NCBI GenBank assembly: GCA_947650285.1 | Contig: CANTFL010000056.1 | Location: 1-64,000, forward strand | Direction: 5' to 3' | DNA from: Hyaloperonospora brassicae | Lineage: Eukaryota > Oomycota > Peronosporomycetes > Peronosporales > Peronosporaceae | Length of the DNA: 64,000 nt | In this document: positions 45,399-54,477 of the stretch, in pieces | Layout of the letters: each line of letters begins with the position of its first letter | How positions within the stretch are numbered: position 1 is the stretch's first letter | Translations under genes and position numbers: made by a program | The notes under the pieces: generated by a model | The model's input: the letters and a program-made list of their open reading frames with translations, nothing else | Told to the model about the DNA's origin: nothing | The model's database searches: none

Positions 45399-45772
45399 TC
45401 CTTTGCTGCTGCTACTGCTGCTGCTGCTACTGCTGCTGCTGGAAATCTACTGATGCCGCAGTGTCGAGATAATGGATCTGTTTTTCTCGCTTGACTTGTC
45501 TTCTCGCTGACTGCAACTCTGAGACTCGGCCAAGTTGTAGACAGCAGGCGATTGGCCTGTTGCCATGGCTTCACCACTGGCCAAAGACGAATGGAAACAG
45601 ACGGCTTGCATCCATATCCATGACGCTGTCAGCGCTGGCACACGTCGTAGCGGTACCGCAACAAATGCGGACCGAGTGGCCGGACGCATGCACAAGAACG
45701 CGTCGAAACGGGACCAGCAATTGCTGTGCAGACAGTACTGGACACTGCTGCTGCTGCCCTTGCCCCCGGCTG
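45399..45772. other. Intergenic region between convergent genes
   Basis: Shared 3' region of SEC13 (+) and the glycosyltransferase (-), with CTG/CTA trinucleotide runs near 45405-45440. No gene is seen. Confidence 0.45.
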
Positions 45773-46873
45773 CTACGAGTCGCGCTCTGGTCCCCTGATC
45801 CACCTGCTTTCCTCCGCCTGGTCTTCGTAATTGCGCGTCCACCGTCGCTCAAACTTGTCTTCCAGCGCCTGCACGCACTTGTAGTGTATCTGGTGCTCGT
45901 GGTTGAAGCTCGACAGCGTCATCGGTCGGTCCGACGAGCGCGCTTCCTCCTTTTTCCACTCGGCGTCGGTCGGGTCAAGTCGCTTGCTGATCAAAGCACT
46001 GCGTCGGTGCTCCACCACGCGCAAGTAGCCCGCAATCCACACGTCGTCGACTGTCACACAGACCGGCGGGATGTCCGCAAGCGCTTCGACGTCGGAGAAG
46101 AACCCGCGCCGATAGGCGTTGCCGCAACACGCCTGCAGAATGTCCACATAGCGGCCGTTCGGACGCATGAAATAGGGCACGTAGGCCGGTACAACGCCCA
46201 CCTGATGCCACAGCGGCAGCATACCCCATCCACAGACCCCCAGCGCGTCGTGCGGCTTGGCGAGCGCTTCCCACGCGAGCGCCGCGACGAGCTCCGAGGG
46301 GTACACAAAGTCATCGTCGAGCGTGATAATCAGTGTCGACGCATTCGTTTCGAGCCGCAGTGTGGCCAGTAACTTGCTCGCCGGGCCGTCGTCGACGCAG
46401 CGGTTAATTTGCACCAATGAGGGGGCGATGTGCATCAGCTCTGACGGGATCTCTGTGTTGTTGTACTGGCGCGCGGGGTGGCGTTTCATCGCACCGGTGG
46501 GGATGTTGACGTAAATCTGATCCGGTCTCAGACTCTGCGCCACCAATGAGCGCACGCTGTCCATCACGTGTGCCAGCCGACTCGGCGTCGTCGTGAGCGA
46601 CACCACGACGCGGAACGGCGGACGCCACGGAGGGGACGGCGGCGGACGGTCGTCCGCGGCGCGGCCGTCGTACGGCGTCGTGAAGAGCGCTGTCGCTGCA
46701 GGTGAGATGCTGCCGTACCGCACGAGGAGCTGCGTGTACCCATAAGCGAGGCACCCCACGAGGCCGAGCAGGAGGACCCGCCAGAGCGTAACCTGACGTA
46801 ACCACGAGTTACGCTGTTTGCTATACCGCGGCAGAACGGGCTGCCGCATGAATACGCTCCACTCGTGCGCCAT
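45773..46873 (-). CDS. Type II membrane glycosyltransferase-like protein
   Basis: 366 residues from the ATG at 46873 (MAHEWSVF). A short basic cytoplasmic tail precedes a single hydrophobic anchor at about residues 28-50 (VLLLGLVGCLAYGYTQLL), then a Pro-rich stem and a catalytic-looking domain. This has VVVSLTTTPSRL, DQIYVNIP, and a DDD motif (TLIITLDDDFVYP, near residue 185) that would bind metal and nucleotide sugar. CGNAYRRGFF and VTVDDVWIAGYL follow. This pattern resembles uncharacterised GT-A fold glycosyltransferases of the Golgi; donor and acceptor sugars cannot be told. Stop and length look natural and no intron is needed. It is divergent from CHMP4. Confidence 0.7.
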   Translation of the reverse strand: MAHEWSVFMRQPVLPRYSKQRNSWLRQVTLWRVLLLGLVGCLAYGYTQLLVRYGSISPAATALFTTPYDGRAADDRPPPSPPWRPPFRVVVSLTTTPSRLAHVMDSVRSLVAQSLRPDQIYVNIPTGAMKRHPARQYNNTEIPSELMHIAPSLVQINRCVDDGPASKLLATLRLETNASTLIITLDDDFVYPSELVAALAWEALAKPHDALGVCGWGMLPLWHQVGVVPAYVPYFMRPNGRYVDILQACCGNAYRRGFFSDVEALADIPPVCVTVDDVWIAGYLRVVEHRRSALISKRLDPTDAEWKKEEARSSDRPMTLSSFNHEHQIHYKCVQALEDKFERRWTRNYEDQAEESRWIRGPERDS

Positions 46874-47239
46874 GATCGGGCGATAGTTAAGTCGAGTCAA
46901 GAGACAAAGAGCCGTTGGCCAGCGTCGTGTTCTTTCGCCGACGCAAATAAAAACGTATCTTACACTGGACTCGATAGTAGTAGTAGTAGTAGTCGTAGTC
47001 GCAGCACTGTGGGCACGCGAACACTGCAACAGTACTACTTTGGTCGCGACTCCTATCGTGACTACCCCTGCGATCTCGACTACCACGTGACGACGCCTGC
47101 TGCGACTACTTTTCCTCGTATTCCCTAGCCGAGGGCCGCTGGTCGCGCTACTTCCTCGTCACTTCAGCGCCAGCCTTCTCGCCGACTCCACCACACCAAA
47201 GCGGACGCCCACCCACCCACCCGACCGACCGACCGACCG
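46874..47239. promoter_or_regulatory. Divergent promoter with microsatellites
   Basis: 366 bp separate the starts of the glycosyltransferase (-) and CHMP4 (+). It contains a (TAG)n run near 46975-46992 and an (ACCC)n/(GACC)n run at about 47208-47239 ending at the CHMP4 start codon. Confidence 0.4.
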
Positions 47240-48019
47240 ATGAGGCTCTTTGGACGCAAGTCGGCCGCTGCGCCCGCGCGCCCGGGCCCCGTCGCGACCG
47301 CCGACACGATCCGCCGGTTGCGCGAGCAGCTCGAGTCGCTCGAGAAGCGCGAGCTGCACATTGTCAAGAAGATTGCGCTGCAGCTGCAAGAGGCCAAGCA
47401 GAAGAGCGCGGCCAAGGACAAGCGCGGCGCGCTGTTCGCACTCAAGCGCAAAAAGATGCTCGAGGCCGAGGTCGAAAAGCTCCAGGGCGCGCGCATGACG
47501 CTGGAGACGCAGGTGATGACGCTCGAGAGCGCGCACGTCAACATGGAGACGTTCACGGCGCTGCGGTCGGGCGCCGAGCAGATGAAGGCGATCCACGGGC
47601 AGATGAACGTCGACAAGGTGGACAACATCATGGACGAGATCCAGGAGGAGATGGCGACGGCCGACGAGATTGGACGGGCCATCTCGCAGCCGCTGGGCTC
47701 GCAGCTCTACGACGACGACGAGCTCGAGGACGAGCTGCGCGAGATGGAGGAGCTCGCGCTCGAAGAGAAGATGCTGGAGCCGGTTGCGGCTGCACGGGGA
47801 GCAGCCGAAGCGGCTCGAACGCCGGCATCGGTGCCGTCTACGTCGGTTGCTACTGCCGCTGCGGCTTCTCCGATGGCAGCACCGCCTCTGCCGACGGCGG
47901 AATACAAACTGCCCGATGTGCCGACCCATGCCGTCGAGTCGAACATTAACGTGGTGGGCAATGCAGACGAAGAAGAACTGGAGGCTTTGAGAGTGCTGGA
48001 GGCGTCCATGGCGCTGTAG
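47240..48019 (+). CDS. ESCRT-III subunit of the CHMP4 / SNF7 (VPS32) family
   Basis: SNF7/CHMP4 polymerises on endosomal and other membranes to drive scission. The 259-residue protein starts MRLFGRKS, as in the family. A long basic helical core follows (RRLREQLESLEKRELHIVKK, LFALKRKKMLEAEVEKLQG), with the invariant-looking helix block MKAIHGQMNVDKVDNIMDEI. The C-terminal half is acidic (about 150-175), then Ala/Pro-rich. It ends EEELEALRVLEASMAL, consistent with an interaction helix at the tail. Single exon. The uncommon feature is the Ala-rich linker, about 180-220. Confidence 0.93.
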   Translation: MRLFGRKSAAAPARPGPVATADTIRRLREQLESLEKRELHIVKKIALQLQEAKQKSAAKDKRGALFALKRKKMLEAEVEKLQGARMTLETQVMTLESAHVNMETFTALRSGAEQMKAIHGQMNVDKVDNIMDEIQEEMATADEIGRAISQPLGSQLYDDDELEDELREMEELALEEKMLEPVAAARGAAEAARTPASVPSTSVATAAAASPMAAPPLPTAEYKLPDVPTHAVESNINVVGNADEEELEALRVLEASMAL

Positions 48020-48339
48020 CGCGCCCTACTCTACTACTACTACTACTACTATTCATCGTAAGAGAGAGAGAGAGGAGGAGGACCAGGGGCGAGAAGGGGC
48101 GAGTAGCTCAGTGGGACCTGCAAGCTCAGCGTTCTTCACACATATGTATGGCAATAAAGGAGAATGAATGGATGGAGAATGCATGGGCGCACAATCGGCA
48201 CACAAACTGCAAAGGCGGTTGTAGCACTAAACGCGTTGCGCAGATGACGGACTCGGTATCGACACGAGCGTCGCAAGTGATCTTCTTCCCCATGACGCAC
48301 ATCCATCCACAAACCAAGCGCTGTGTTGTTGCACGGCAT
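48020..48339. other. Intergenic region between convergent genes with microsatellites
   Basis: Shared 3' region of CHMP4 and mitochondrial uS9. It has a (CTA)n run near 48028-48050 and a (GA)n run near 48062-48075. A tRNA-like word (gtagctcagtggg, 48098) lies here but is rejected as a gene. Confidence 0.5.
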
Positions 48340-49359
48340 CTATCGCTTGACCCACTGGAACTTCTTGCGAGCCTTGGCCTGCCCAGCCTTCTTCCGCTCG
48401 ACCATTCGTGGATCACGCGTGATCAGTCCTGCTTTTTTCAGCGCCGGACGCAGCTCCGGGTCAAACTTCTCGAGCGCACGGGCAATGCCGTGACGCACTG
48501 CGCCAGCCTGACCCGTCATCCCGCCTCCTTTGACCGTGCAGTACACATCGAATCCGCCCATGCGCTCAATGACCTGGAAAGGCTTCAGCACGTCGTCGCG
48601 ATGCGTGTCCCGGACAAAGTAGTCGACAAGGTCCTTCTTGTTCACCCTGATGCAGCCTGTAAACGGCTGGGCCGCTGGCTTGACCCACACACGCGCGACA
48701 CTCGTCTTGCGACGACCAGTGCCATAGGCGCGTCCCTGTGCGTCGAGCTCTTGCACGCGCACAATCTTGTTCTTGGCCTCGTGGAAGGCGATCCGAGCCG
48801 ACTTGGCGCGCGCTGCCCGCTCTTCCTCGACGCTCACCATGTTGCGGACCGACTGCAGCCACGTGGGAACGCCCTCGTCCGTCACGGCGTCAATGTCGCC
48901 GTCAAAGCCAAACCACTTGTCTCCGTCCTGCGCGCCCCATCGCTCCTCGTCAAAGTACTCGGCGTTATGGGCCAAGAAAGCGTCGAGACGACGACGTCGC
49001 TCCACGTTCGAGATCCCGTCTTCGTCGATCGGCAGCAGCTCCTCCACCTCTTCAACGAGTTCCTCTGTGCCGTCGTCCGAGTCCGAGTCGGAATCCGAGT
49101 CGGAATCCGAGTCGGAATCCGAGTCCGAGTCCGAGTCCGACTCGCTCGACGCAAAGAGCTTCGAGGCCGCAACGTCTGCGCTCGTCTTTGTCGCGTCACT
49201 GTCGCCACTTGTGCTGCTCGAGAAGCGCAGACGAGGGGCATTGACGGCAGCCGCTAGCGGACGAGCAGATGGCCGTCGCGCAGACAGTGGGGCAGCGCCC
49301 GTTGCGCGTGCGGCCACGCGACGAGTTGTCCGCAGCAGCTGCAGCAGCTTGAGGTCCAT
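48340..49359 (-). CDS. Mitochondrial small-subunit ribosomal protein uS9m
   Basis: 339 residues from the ATG at 49359. The N-terminus (MDLKLLQLLRTTRRVAARAT) is Arg-rich without acids, a mitochondrial targeting sequence. A (Ser-Asp)n tract at about residues 72-96 is encoded by a TCCGAG/TCGGAA-type microsatellite (about 49070-49145). The last ~130 residues are the S9 domain: GTGRRKTSVARVWVKP, GGGMTGQAGAVRHGIARAL, DPRMVERKKAGQAKARKKFQ and the conserved C-terminal ...KR. In the ribosome this tail reaches toward the P-site tRNA. A middle region (about 105-200) has no obvious homology. Confidence 0.93.
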   Translation of the reverse strand: MDLKLLQLLRTTRRVAARATGAAPLSARRPSARPLAAAVNAPRLRFSSSTSGDSDATKTSADVAASKLFASSESDSDSDSDSDSDSDSDSDSDSDDGTEELVEEVEELLPIDEDGISNVERRRRLDAFLAHNAEYFDEERWGAQDGDKWFGFDGDIDAVTDEGVPTWLQSVRNMVSVEEERAARAKSARIAFHEAKNKIVRVQELDAQGRAYGTGRRKTSVARVWVKPAAQPFTGCIRVNKKDLVDYFVRDTHRDDVLKPFQVIERMGGFDVYCTVKGGGMTGQAGAVRHGIARALEKFDPELRPALKKAGLITRDPRMVERKKAGQAKARKKFQWVKR

Positions 49360-50029
49360 CGCGCGGGGAAGAGGTCGGTGGAGGGGAGTGGCGGGGGCAA
49401 ACGGTGCACGCTGATTGGATGAAATCGAGTGTCTCTGCACGCCACGGGGCACCGATGTGGTACGAAAGTAGACGGGACCAAAAAAGCAATCGATCCGCTC
49501 GCTATCGACGAATCCGTCGTGTTTTGGTCCCGTGTCAGTCAAAAAAGACCACGAGCGCAGATTTGACCAAGAGCACAACAACAAAAAGAGAACAGCTGCG
49601 GCATCGAGCGAGACGTGTCGGTACACAACTAGTGGCGCGTTTTGTAACAAGTGGTCGACAACGTCGTTTGTTGATGATACTGAAGTAACTCATGGGAGTT
49701 TCGACTGGTGGTCGCGTGCGTTTGCAATCGGTCTAAAACGCGGCGGGTACGACAGCGTCCTAAACAAAGCACAAAACATGTCACGACCATATGGGTAACC
49801 CGAAGAAACGGACCCCACCGGAACGTCCCGCGTTTGTAAAAAAACAGACGGCTCTGTTTCGGATGAAGAGGATGTACAGCGATTGTCAATCATTACGCCA
49901 ACGAGCCAAAACACACACACAGAACTTCCGGTATCGTCGACTTTATTGAAGTTGAAAGGCTCAAAGTGCAGAGCACGGGACTGGACGCAAACCACAGCGT
50001 CGCACATGACAGCACCGTGGACTGACTGA
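49360..50029. other. uS9m promoter side and RXLR effector 3' region
   Basis: 670 bp between two minus-strand genes. The part near 49360-49450 should hold the uS9m promoter; no other gene is supported. Confidence 0.4.
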
Positions 50030-50413
50030 CTACAAGTCGTTCACGTGAGCCTTTGCCCAGAATCGATAGTATCCCACCCAATGTTCAGGATGAGCATCTT
50101 TCACCCAGTCGGGATGCTTGCCCGCTGTAAGCCATCCAGTATACTTGAGGATCCTGCCGGCCCATTCAGCCTTCTCCACCACCGCCGCTCCGAAATTGCC
50201 TCTCTCCTCCATACGCTGCGCATTCGCGTCTCTCGTCCGTAGGAAGCGCTGGCGGGACACATCGCTGTCGTCTTTGGTTGCATGCAGGCGATCGGGTAGT
50301 CGCGAGTCCAGCGACGTCACCTTTGTAGACTCCGTCTGCGCCAATGCTAGAGCCGTGTTGATGTCCACGAACAGGACGGCCAGCGCCAACAGAGCGCGAT
50401 AGTGGCTGCGCAT
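50030..50413 (-). CDS. Secreted RXLR-EER effector
   Basis: 127 residues from the ATG at 50413. The signal peptide (about residues 1-25: ALLALAVLFVDINTALALA) is followed by a canonical RFLR at 56-59 and EER at 69-71. RXLR-EER proteins are delivered from oomycete hyphae or haustoria into plant cells, where they act on host defence. The C-terminal effector domain (72-127) is short and rich in Trp, His and Tyr (WAGRILKYTGWLTAGKHPDW); I could not match it to a WY-fold or a known effector. The upstream frame reads back to 50497, but the ATG at 50413 is followed directly by the signal peptide and fits best. It sits at the inner edge of a 3-kb gene-free, repeat-containing interval, a common setting for effector genes. 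Confidence 0.92.
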   Translation of the reverse strand: MRSHYRALLALAVLFVDINTALALAQTESTKVTSLDSRLPDRLHATKDDSDVSRQRFLRTRDANAQRMEERGNFGAAVVEKAEWAGRILKYTGWLTAGKHPDWVKDAHPEHWVGYYRFWAKAHVNDL

Positions 50414-50884
50414 GAGTGTGTCGTTGTCGACTTGGACGCGCGTGAGAGTCTTGAGGATGACGTTTGGTCGTGGCAAAATGAAAAGTGAAGAGCTCACTTC
50501 GCGCTCACGTACGCACTCGTTGGCGGTCCGTGCGATGGGGGAGTCCGATGGTAACGCAGCTTGCGGTCTGCTCGTGGTATCAAGTTCCTACGTGGGACTC
50601 GGACGTCTTTGTGGACGACTGATTCGGCTGTCCGCCGGGCACATCAGCCTACGTTCAACTTGGACACCTCAAGTCGTACTGTTGCCTGGGATTTGAAGAG
50701 CCAACCGCAAGTGTGTATAGCGTGGAGGTCCAGCGCCGTATGAATGCTAATGCCCCAGTCACGGGATCCTCTAGTGACTCATTCGAGGAGCAGTGAGAAA
50801 ACGGCGGTCATGATTATGATACGGAAGCACTGGAAGCTGCAGGTCAGCCACTCGTCTCAAGTTGGGGTCAGCTATCCCCAGTTG

Positions 50885-51165
50885 TCCAAAACTCCACTAG
50901 CTGGTACCGGGGGTAAAGGAGACCCGGAACACATTTGCTGGTCTTGCCCACGTGCCACTGGACGGGAGAACGCTGGGAGTTGGTCCATTTGCACCGCTTT
51001 CTTTCTCATACTTGTGCAAGCAGACATGCCCCGGGACTCTCCGTGGTGGGCAAGGAACATTTGGTTTGAGATCCTTTGGACGAGGACCAAACATGTGCAC
51101 AAGTGTGGGTGTGCATGTACCGAAGAGCAGATGCGAAGATACAAAGAGCACGTTTGCGATTGAGT
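50885..51165 (+). pseudogene. Possible LINE ORF2 C-terminal (zf-RVT) relic
   Basis: The frame reads GDPEHICWSCPRATGRENAG, close in pattern to the Cys/His tail of LINE reverse transcriptases (...EHLFWECTRA in the intact element here), then a Trp-rich stretch with PWWARNIWFEILW. The family is probably different from the LINE at 1-5.7 kb. The upstream RT is not recognisable. Confidence 0.4.
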
Positions 51166-51320
51166 CAGCAACTTCTAGACAGACAACCGAGAGAGCCGTC
51201 GTGTACGGTGCTAAGCGCCGTACAACCACCGGACTTGCACGAGGAATGGGCTTTGCTAACCCAGGCCTGAGGTTATCCCACATCCTTCAACTTTCAAGGG
51301 TTGACACACAGACACGTCTG

Positions 51321-51321
<1 letters not shown>

Positions 51322-51397
<76 letters not shown>
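51322..51397. repeat. (CT)n microsatellite, about 38 units
   Basis: An uninterrupted CT dinucleotide run of about 76 bp. It is the longest simple repeat in the window. Confidence 0.97.
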
Positions 51398-51400
<3 letters not shown>

Positions 51401-52235
51401 GTCAGCCACGCGTCTGTTCCATTGAAGCAGAAACGTAGGGGAAGTGTGACATCAACAGTCGAAGAAGAGTTTGTAGATTTTGAGACCAGTGCGTAGCGCG
51501 CGTGCACTTGACCCCAAAGACAAAATCAGGTCGTGGTATGTTGTTCTCCTATCGGTACTACCGCTTTGCACAAGTAGTGAGAGTGCTCGAACGGGGCAGC
51601 ACTTTTCTTCGCGTCAATTGTCAGCATGACACAGTGGGCAGGAGACGCCCATCGCGCCGACGAGCAGACGATTAAGAACGCGACTAAACGCAGACAGACG
51701 GCCATCTGTTCGACCCGCAGACACGTGTGGGGGGCCAAGACAGGTCCTCTTCGCCTGGTTCCGTACTTTCCTAGACTTGTCCATAAATAGAAATGACCAA
51801 TTTACCTCCGACACTTGATATCCTGTCCATTGAGCTCGTCATGGTACAACGCGCTGAGTGCATCTCGGCCTTTGTAACGCAGCAGCAGCAGCCACGAGGT
51901 CGCTCGCTCGCTCGCTCGCATCCTCTGCATCTCCCGCTCAGCTTTCTCTCGACCGCACACGAATTTTCTGTAGCTCTACGGCCCATCGATTCACTGTATG
52001 AATTTTTGGTGCACGATACTCCGTGTGTCCACGACATTGACTTCGTTACACCTTTCTTTACTGATACATTGGCCATGGACGCCCAAAAGCAAACGGATTC
52101 TAATTCGCGACTCGTTTATCACGGCCAAAGCTGACTACGAGGATCGACTATCTGTAGAAACGAAATGCACAAAGTCTCGCCAAGCGATTGAAACATATCA
52201 CCGGACATGCCGAGCGACGAGAAACTGAGCTCATC

Positions 52236-52277
52236 TGTGCCGATTGAGCGGAATGTGCCGATTGAGTGGAATGTGCC
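52236..52277. repeat. 18-bp tandem repeat, 2.3 copies
   Basis: tgtgccgattgagcggaa and tgtgccgattgagtggaa (one mismatch) are followed by a partial tgtgcc. Confidence 0.9.
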
Positions 52278-52929
52278 AACATGGGTCCGAAACGAAAAGC
52301 AGACCACGTTACGTTGCAGCCATTGGTGGTTTGGGCAATCGGGTGCAGAATCGGAATCGCCATGAGCTAATTCGATCCGTGAACGTCATGCGGGTCTGGT
52401 CTTCGGATCGTGGCAATTACCTCAAGTGTGGCCTTGTAGTGCGAAGGCCTCACAAGAGGAAGAAGCTGTCAGAGTGACGACGTGGGCGGTACATCTGGTA
52501 CAAAGATTGGCAAATGCGTTGGCAAAAGTGAGAGCACAGTTCTGAGATGGAGTAAAAGTGCGTGCGCCGCGTTGATCGATTTCCGCGTGGTCGGTCGTGT
52601 AATGGAAATATGCTGTAAACAGTTGCGATGAAAGGCCGACTGGGCAATTGCTATCAAAGGCCGACGTTAGGTGATTCCTATTTTTACAAGGATCTTTGTA
52701 GATGGTGGAAATATCGAAATGCGTGGCGAAAAAAGCGTTTTCTTGAAAAGAAGGGCATTGATACGGGACCGAAATACTTTGTCTAAAAAAGACAGGACGA
52801 TATCGCAACCGGTCACAAACATCGCAGAATATCGCTGTAAATACATCAACTCTATTGAGCCAGCCTGCCTTAATGAACTCCGTACCGATGCTTTTATCAC
52901 AAGAATAGCCAGTGCCAGAACCCCTCTCG

Positions 52930-52990
52930 AATGTGCTTTTCTTGCTTCGTTTTGTCACCATGTGAAGGACCGAAGCAAGAAAAGCACATT
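52930..52990. repeat. Perfect 20-bp inverted repeat with 21-nt loop
   Basis: aatgtgcttttcttgcttcg (52930-52949) and its exact reverse complement (52971-52990) can form a long stem with a 21-base loop. There is no gene around it. It is listed as a structural element. Confidence 0.9.
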
Positions 52991-53487
52991 TGATAGCAAT
53001 TCCCTAACGTTCGAGGACACATTGGCTTTCTGGGAATGACCACAATACAACAGTACCGAACTTCCCCAATGTATCCGCCGCGCCATTGTGCCCGCGCCGC
53101 GCGATCTGCCACTTCTCTTTTGACGTTGAAGTGACGGACGGCCTTCTCATCGACAAAAGAACTTGGCGTCGAATCGCCGCGACAGAAAGTCATCACAGTG
53201 AGTCAGTTCCCTTTGCTGTTTCAGAGCGGGTTCAATTCCTGCTTTCAGCGCGTGCTGCCGAGTCGCTGCATCTCTCTCGTCAATTAAACGTCACGAGTGT
53301 ATTCAATTGTCACGTCAACGCGTGCTCGCCGTCCTTGTCGTTTGACTGAGCTGCAGTCAGTAGCCCGTAGCTGTCGTCTCGTTGCTGGCGTCTCGTGCGT
53401 AGGTCAGTAAGTACCGACCGCGCACGACTTCGCTTCCCGTCCTGCTACTGCTACTGCGACTACTACTACTGCACTCCCACATCGGAC

Positions 53488-53880
53488 TCAGTTGGGCGTT
53501 GCAACGAGTGCGTTCGCCTCCGTCTGCTTGGGGTCGTACGTGAACTTGCGGTAGAACTGCACGAGACCCGTTCCAGCCATAAACACGTTGACGGCGAACA
53601 AGTTCCAGTTCTTGGGGGTGATCACAGTGCTGTAGCGCGACCAGATGACACCTGTGCTCGTGACCGCCGTCTGCTGAGCGACCGAAATGGACTCGGGCGA
53701 GCGCCGCATGTCGGCGACGTTCGCGAGGGAGATGGCCCACTTGATGGTGGGCGCCCAAAAGTGCACCGTAAAGGGGCCGGCGGGGTGTCCCAGTAGGGCC
53801 GCGAGCTTCGGACGGTTGGCGACGAGCTGGTGCTCCATGACCTTTTGTTGGAGACGGGGGACGATCGACGGGAGGCTCAT
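53488..53880 (-). CDS. Mitochondrial pyruvate carrier subunit MPC2-like
   Basis: With its MPC1 partner this small inner-membrane protein imports pyruvate into mitochondria. 130 residues from the ATG at 53880. The family core is clear: HFWAPTIKWAISLANVADM, then RSPESISVAQQTAVTSTGVI, WSRYSTVITPKNWNLFAVNV and a last membrane segment ending in QFYRKF. The tail YDPKQTEANALVATPN is not conserved. The N-terminal extension of about 30 residues (ending near GHPAGPFTVH) fits MPC2 better than MPC1. Single exon. Confidence 0.92.
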   Translation of the reverse strand: MSLPSIVPRLQQKVMEHQLVANRPKLAALLGHPAGPFTVHFWAPTIKWAISLANVADMRRSPESISVAQQTAVTSTGVIWSRYSTVITPKNWNLFAVNVFMAGTGLVQFYRKFTYDPKQTEANALVATPN

Positions 53881-54477
53881 GACGCAGCAGGAGTAGCAGT
53901 GGGCAATAGCTCTCGCAGCGAGCGAAGAAAGAGACGAACGGACGGACGGACGGACGGCGCTGACCCACAGGCGGCGCGAGGAGTGCTAGCGGATACTTAC
54001 TGGACGACTGACGACGGCCGAGACGAGTCCACTGGACGCAGAAGTGTATTTTCGACGAATGAAAAGAGACGACGACACCGACGATGACGAGGATAGGGCA
54101 AGGAAGGGACAAGGCGGGTGGACATTTGTTTACGCTGCTCAGTCGTAGAGCCGACAGCAATCAATCACCACTCACTCAATCAATTGCAGCTCAGCCAAAG
54201 TCAAAGCCTCACGTACTGACTGACTGACTGCCCTTCGAGCATACACTCTGCATCCCCGACCTGTTGCTGCTGCCTGCGCACACGTCCGTCTGTCCGTCTG
54301 TCTGTCTGTCTGTCTTCTTGCCGTCCAACATCGTGTGGCCACATTGCCGATGCACCAATCGAGTTTGTGTTGTGCTTTTTCTTTTTGTTGCCTGTTGGGG
54401 GCGGGGGACCCCATCGACTTGCTCGTCTCTGTGCCCCCACCGCAACTACTTCGACACGATGTGAACTGAGAGCTGCG
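53881..54477. promoter_or_regulatory. MPC2 promoter side and NUP35 3' region
   Basis: A 597-bp gap between minus-strand genes. It contains a (GGAC)n run near 53938-53957 and a (TCTG)n run near 54288-54314. No gene is supported. Confidence 0.4.

Larger units (their letters stand above)
50414..53487. other. Three-kilobase repeat-bearing flank of the RXLR gene
   Basis: The first few hundred bases are the effector promoter. The rest contains a LINE-like zinc-finger relic, a long CT microsatellite, an 18-bp tandem repeat and a perfect hairpin, listed separately. I see no other supported gene; a 179-codon minus frame at 52422-52961 overlaps the hairpin and lacks features. Confidence 0.45.

Noticed and set aside
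45491..46372. 293-codon plus-strand frame
   Set aside because: Largely antisense to the glycosyltransferase gene, whose minus-strand product shows clear domains.
48095..48135. tRNA-like word gtagctcagtggg after a 7-base GC-rich stretch
   Set aside because: There is no matching anticodon arm, no T-arm GGTTCGA-like sequence and no 3' acceptor pairing within 90 bases.
52422..52961. 179-codon minus-strand frame
   Set aside because: Runs through the hairpin arm, with no signal peptide or domain; probably chance in repeat DNA.
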